Assembly: GCF_041514305.1 (NCBI RefSeq)
Contig: NZ_JBGMWH010000001.1
Coordinates: forward strand, 62,001-126,000
Length of the DNA stretch: 64,000 bases
Direction of reading: 5' to 3'
Source of the DNA: Salinarimonas chemoclinalis
GTDB taxonomy: Bacteria > Pseudomonadota > Alphaproteobacteria > Rhizobiales > Beijerinckiaceae
Part shown: piece after piece, positions 60,512 through 64,000 of the stretch
Numbering within the stretch: the stretch's first letter is position 1
How the letters are laid out: each line of letters begins with the position of its first letter
The notes under the pieces: generated by a model
What the model saw: only the letters and a program-made list of their open reading frames with translations
Told to the model about the DNA's origin: nothing
The model's database searches: none
Position numbers and translations under genes: made by a program

Positions 60512-61911
60512 CGCCCCCTTCGACGCCGCCCGACGGCACGATCGGCGACGAGGCTGCCATGGAGCGCCACGGCGAGGACGGGGACGAGGCCGGCGGCGCG
60601 CGCGAGCGTGCCTCTCGGCGGGCGGTCGCGTCCGGCGCGCTCATCGCCACGGGGCTCCTGTTCCTCGTCGCCGCCGCCACCGAGGGCGTCAACTTCTGGC
60701 TCGTGGTCGCGATCCCCGTCGCCGTGGCGGCGGCGGCGATCGCGGTGGGGGAACGCGTCCAGGCGCGGCGCGTGAAGAAGCTCGTCGCGGCCGGCCGGCG
60801 CCTCGCCGTCGTCGAGGCGCTGCTCGCCAACATTCCGGATCCCGTCGTCATGGTCGACCGGCGCGTCGTCGTGCGCGAGGTGAACGGCGCCGCCCGCGAG
60901 CTGCTGCCGGGGCTTCGGCTCGGCCATCCGCTCTCCTTCGCCCTGCGCGCGCCGCAGGTGCTCGACGGGGTCGAGGAGGCGCTGCGCACCGGCGAGCGGG
61001 TGCGGGTCGAGTACGCCGAGCGCGTGCCGACGGAGCGCGTCTTCGAGGTGCTGATCGGCCCGCTCGATCTCGAGGCGGACAGGCCCGGAGGCGACGCCGT
61101 CGACGTCGCCCCGCCGCCGCCGCGCCAGCAGAGCCTCGTGCTCTACTTCCGCGACCTCACCTCGGCGCGCCGGCTCGAGACCATGCGCGTCGACTTCGTC
61201 GCGAACGTCAGCCACGAGCTGCGTACGCCGCTCTCCTCGCTGCTCGGCTTCGTCGAGACGCTGCAGGGACCCGCGAAGAACGACGCCGCGGCGCGCGAGC
61301 GCTTCCTGGAGATCATGCGCGTGCAGGCGCAGCGGATGAGGCGGCTGATCGACGACCTGCTCTCGCTCTCGCGGATCGAGCTGCGCGCCCACGTCGCCCC
61401 GCAGACGCCGCTGGACGTCGCCGCCGCCACCCGCCAGATGCTCGACACGCTCGCGCCCCTGGCCCGCGAGCGTGGCGTCGAGCTCGCCTTCTCGGGGCCG
61501 GCCGAGGCCGCGCTCATCGCCGGCGAGCGCGACGAGCTGCTGCGCGTCGTCGAGAACCTCGTCGAGAACGCGGTCAAGTACGGCGACGGGGGCGGTCGCG
61601 TCGAGGTCGACGTCTCGCGCCGTGCCGCGGAGGCCGGCGAGACCGTGCGGCTCGCGGTGCGCGACCACGGACCCGGCATCGCCCCCGAGCACCTGCCGCG
61701 CCTCACCGAGCGGTTCTACCGCGTCGACGTCGCGGCGAGCCGCGAGAAGGGCGGGACCGGGCTCGGGCTCGCCATCGTCAAGCACATCGTGGCGCGCCAC
61801 CGGGGACGGCTGACGATCGAGAGCACGCCGGGGGAGGGGGCGCTGTTCGCCGTCGACTTCCCGGCGCTGGCCGTGGAGGCGGTACGCACGCCGGCCGTCT
61901 CAGCCGAGTGA
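60508..61911 (+). CDS. PhoR-like sensor histidine kinase
   Basis: 467 aa from GTG 60508 (overlap GTGA with the upstream stop; ATG 60559 possible). Two transmembrane helices (about 40-60 and 64-80), a PAS-like domain (105-215; PDPVVMVDRRVVVREVNGAA), HisKA with H236 (VANVSHELRTPLSSLLGF) and HATPase (NLVENAVKYGDGGG, DHGPGIAPEH, GGTGLGLAIVKH). Looks like PhoR, but no phoB or pst genes are in the window. The end overlaps the convergent metallopeptidase gene by 12 bases. Confidence 0.86.
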   Translation: MTPPSTPPDGTIGDEAAMERHGEDGDEAGGARERASRRAVASGALIATGLLFLVAAATEGVNFWLVVAIPVAVAAAAIAVGERVQARRVKKLVAAGRRLAVVEALLANIPDPVVMVDRRVVVREVNGAARELLPGLRLGHPLSFALRAPQVLDGVEEALRTGERVRVEYAERVPTERVFEVLIGPLDLEADRPGGDAVDVAPPPPRQQSLVLYFRDLTSARRLETMRVDFVANVSHELRTPLSSLLGFVETLQGPAKNDAAARERFLEIMRVQAQRMRRLIDDLLSLSRIELRAHVAPQTPLDVAAATRQMLDTLAPLARERGVELAFSGPAEAALIAGERDELLRVVENLVENAVKYGDGGGRVEVDVSRRAAEAGETVRLAVRDHGPGIAPEHLPRLTERFYRVDVAASREKGGTGLGLAIVKHIVARHRGRLTIESTPGEGALFAVDFPALAVEAVRTPAVSAE

Positions 61912-63009
61912 GGCGGCGTCCGCGCCGGAGCCGGCTCCGACCGCGCGCACGCGGGCGTGCACGAAGCCGAGCTTCTCCACCGCCGCCGGGGCGAGGATGA
62001 AGGGGTAGAGGTCGCTCTGACCCATCGAGCGGTTGAGTGCGTTGACGGCGAAGGTGAGCGGACCCCAGGCGTCGACGAGCCGCGCGAGCGAGCCCTCCCG
62101 ATGCGGATCGAACGCGACCGTGGTCGAGAGGTCCTCCGCGAGCGTCTCCCCGCCGGACGCCCGGGGGCGCAGCCGCAGGCCGAAGGCGGAGGCGGTCTCC
62201 AGCGTGTCGACCATGTGCAGATAGTGCGCGAAGGTCTCCGCCCAGTCCTCCCACGGATGCGCCGTCGCATAGGCGCTGACGTGCCGCTCGGCCCAGTCCG
62301 GCGGCGGACCCTCCGAGTAGTGGCGCTGGAGCGCCGCGCCGTAGTCGGTCCGCTCGTCGCCGAACAGGGTGCGGAAGCCGTCGAGGGCGTTCGGCTCCTC
62401 GACGAGCTTCGTCCAGTAGTAGTGCCCCACCTCGTGGCGCAGGTGGCCGAGCAGCGTGCGGTAGGGCTCGCCCATGGCGCTGCGGCGCGCCTCGCGCTCG
62501 CTGTCGTCGGCCTCCGCGATGGCGATCGTGACGAGACCGTCGGCGTGGCCGGTCATCACGCCGGCCGCGCCGGTGGCGGGTTGGTCGGCCAGGAAGTCGA
62601 AGGCGAGCCCGGCGGGATCGTCCGGGCGCAGGGTCAGCGGCAGGTCGAGGCTCATCAGCGTGTAGAACAGGCGCTTCTTGGCCGCCTCCAGCTTGCGCCA
62701 GCGGGCGAGGTTCTGGTCCTGCGTCAGGTCGGGGATGGTGCGGTTGTGGCGGCAGGCGGTGCAGAAGCGGCTCGCTTCCGGATCCGGGGTCTCCGCGACG
62801 AGCCAGGTGCAGGCGCCGTAGGCGGCGTTGGCGCAGAAGCGGTAGCGCGCGCCCGCCTCGCCCACCGGCGACCAGCCCTCGTCCGCGAGGCGCACCGCGA
62901 CGAGCCGGCGCTCCCGCGTCAGGAACCCGAGCCGGGCGTTGCAGCTGGGGCAGGCGGCGTCCTCGAACTGGAGCGGCGCGCCGCAGACGGTGCAGGCGAA
63001 GAGCTTCAT
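61900..63009 (-). CDS. Zinc-ribbon putative metallopeptidase (Peptidase_Mx type)
   Basis: 369 aa. N-terminal zinc ribbon (C6, C9, C20, C23) plus two more cysteine pairs (C59/C67, C83/C86), then the metallopeptidase part with H192-E193-xx-H196 (RHEVGHYYW) and a likely third ligand in WEDWAETFAHYLHMVDTL. This is the putative zinc-binding metallopeptidase family (PF15887-like), function unknown. Sometimes near transglutaminase-like genes; none here. Convergent overlap with the kinase gene. Confidence 0.84.
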   Translation of the reverse strand: MKLFACTVCGAPLQFEDAACPSCNARLGFLTRERRLVAVRLADEGWSPVGEAGARYRFCANAAYGACTWLVAETPDPEASRFCTACRHNRTIPDLTQDQNLARWRKLEAAKKRLFYTLMSLDLPLTLRPDDPAGLAFDFLADQPATGAAGVMTGHADGLVTIAIAEADDSEREARRSAMGEPYRTLLGHLRHEVGHYYWTKLVEEPNALDGFRTLFGDERTDYGAALQRHYSEGPPPDWAERHVSAYATAHPWEDWAETFAHYLHMVDTLETASAFGLRLRPRASGGETLAEDLSTTVAFDPHREGSLARLVDAWGPLTFAVNALNRSMGQSDLYPFILAPAAVEKLGFVHARVRAVGAGSGADAASLG

Positions 63010-63064
63010 GAGGGTTCGTTCCCGTGGGCCGCGGACGGGATCGTCCGGGCGCGCGCAGACAACC

Positions 63065-64000
63065 CTAGTACCCCGCGCCCGGGTCCACCACGTTCGTCAG
63101 CGCGCCGCCGGCCTCGACGCGGCGGATCTGATCGGCGATGAGCCGGGAGATCGTGTCGGGATGGCTCATGGCGGCGTTGTGGGGCGTGACGATCACCCGC
63201 GGATGCGCCCAGAGCGGGCTGTCGGCCGGCAGGGGCTCCGTCTCGAACACGTCGAGGGAGGCCGACTTCAGCACGCCGGATTCGAGAGCGGCGAGGATGT
63301 CGCCCTCGACCTGGAGCCCGCCGCGCCCGGCGTTGATCAGCACCGGGCCGCCGAGCGCGCCGTCCTGCGCGAGCTTGCCGAAGAGGTCGAGATTCAGGAT
63401 GCCGCGGGTCGCGTCGGTGAGCGGGAGGAGCACGACGAGGATGTCGGTGCGCGCGAGAAAGGCGTCGAGCCCCGCCTCGCCGGCGAAGGTCTCGACACCG
63501 TCGACGGCGCGCCCGCTCCGGGACCAGCCGGCGACCGGAAAGCCCATCACCAGCAGCTTCGCCGCCGCGTCGCGGCCGAGCTCGCCGAGCCCCATCACGC
63601 CCACCCGCACGTCCCGCGCGGCGGGCTGGACGCGGTCGTCCTCCCATGTGCCCGCGCGCTGCTGCGCCAGGTAGCGCGGCAGCTGCCGCAGGTGGGCCAG
63701 CGCGTGGAGCACCACGTACTCGCTCATGCGGGTGGTGAGGTCCTCGTCGACGACGCGCACCACCGGTGCGTCCGGCAGGCGCGGGTCGCTCACGATGTGG
63801 TCGACGCCGGCGCCGAGCGAGAACACCGCGGCGAGGTTCGGCAGGCCCGAGAGTGCGCCGTGCGGGTGCTTCCAGGAGACGACGTAGTGCACCTCGCGGC
63901 GGTCGAAGGGTTCGTCGAGGGTGACGACCTTGCGCTCCGGGAAGAGGCCCTGGAAGCGCTCCACCCAGGAGGCGACGTCCCAGCCCTCGATGGCGACGAG
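63065..64000 (-). CDS. ghrA: Glyoxylate/hydroxypyruvate reductase A (5' end outside window)
   Basis: NAD(P)-dependent 2-hydroxyacid dehydrogenase. Nucleotide loop GVMGLGELGRDAAAKL, catalytic Arg in INAGRGGLQVEG, Glu in ETEPLPADSPLW and His in VTPHNAAMSHP. A GTG at 63964 is a possible start, but the frame stays open to the window edge with LVAIEGWDVASWVE, matching the GhrA N-terminus, so the true start lies outside. Reduces glyoxylate and hydroxypyruvate. Confidence 0.88.
   Translation of the reverse strand, partial: LVAIEGWDVASWVERFQGLFPERKVVTLDEPFDRREVHYVVSWKHPHGALSGLPNLAAVFSLGAGVDHIVSDPRLPDAPVVRVVDEDLTTRMSEYVVLHALAHLRQLPRYLAQQRAGTWEDDRVQPAARDVRVGVMGLGELGRDAAAKLLVMGFPVAGWSRSGRAVDGVETFAGEAGLDAFLARTDILVVLLPLTDATRGILNLDLFGKLAQDGALGGPVLINAGRGGLQVEGDILAALESGVLKSASLDVFETEPLPADSPLWAHPRVIVTPHNAAMSHPDTISRLIADQIRRVEAGGALTNVVDPGAGY

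Overview
The window is a very G+C-rich (roughly 70% or more by eye) bacterial chromosome segment, densely packed with genes and with many GTG starts and GTGA or TGATG stop/start overlaps. The gene set (CpdR-type regulator, PurS/PurQ, LuxI/LuxR, (6-4) photolyase of the PhrB class, FtsE/FtsX beside an MJ0042 zinc-ribbon protein, GhrA, OlsB-like acyltransferase) points to an alphaproteobacterium, most likely Hyphomicrobiales. That placement is inference; no rRNA or tRNA is present to confirm it, and I see no insertion sequence, phage or CRISPR array.

Layout. 1-2.7 kb: the end of a type III secretion operon (sctR partial, sctS, sctT, sctU); SctU lacks the NPTH autocleavage motif. 2.8-12.2 kb: stress and metabolic genes (universal stress protein, hydantoin-type racemase, small hydrolase, ferredoxin reductase-like flavoprotein, degenerate EAL protein, metal-binding HMA protein, acyl-CoA ligase, Atm1-type ABC exporter, DUF2256 zinc finger). 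12.3-12.5 kb: a candidate small RNA with a consensus promoter, three hairpins and an intrinsic terminator. 12.5-15.9 kb: formyltransferase-like gene, an SDR without its catalytic Tyr, and a PhrB-type Fe-S photolyase. 15.9-24.7 kb: NnrU, a CDP-alcohol phosphotransferase, purM-purN, a GGDEF-EAL protein, a phospholipase D-like protein, an epimerase-like protein and an OlsB-like acyltransferase. 24.9-27.1 kb: a hybrid histidine kinase.

27.2-30.2 kb is a quorum-sensing island on the minus strand, with lower G+C than its surroundings in places: luxR2, small protein B, luxR1, a near-canonical lux box, luxI, small protein A. A and B are both 73 aa and are clearly related over their last 45 residues or so. 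I do not recognise their family; this pair is my main candidate for an undescribed component.

30.3-40.1 kb: comM, a peroxiredoxin, two GNAT genes, mutS, a cpdB-like phosphodiesterase, dgt and erpA. 40.1-47.9 kb: a dispersed repeat, an HExxH protein, hrpB, a double-hotdog MaoC protein, a second PLD-like protein, a lipoprotein and purS-purQ. 47.9-51.7 kb: a sugar-type ABC importer operon (binding protein, two permeases, PfkB kinase) without an ATPase gene. 51.8-57.4 kb: envelope and division genes (plsC, ydcF-like, ftsX, ftsE), a zinc-ribbon protein, hpt and cpdR, followed by a second inverted copy of the dispersed repeat. 57.4-64 kb: a small unknown protein, malonyl-CoA decarboxylase, a flippase-like membrane protein coupled to a PhoR-like kinase, a zinc metallopeptidase and ghrA, which runs off the end.

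Functionally, purine synthesis and salvage (purM, purN, purS, purQ, hpt), nucleotide and DNA maintenance (dgt, mutS, phrB, cpdB-like), membrane lipid and envelope genes (plsC, OlsB-like, CDP-alcohol phosphotransferase, two PLD-like proteins, ftsEX) and signalling (LuxIR, hybrid kinase, GGDEF-EAL, degenerate EAL, CpdR, PhoR-like) are interleaved.
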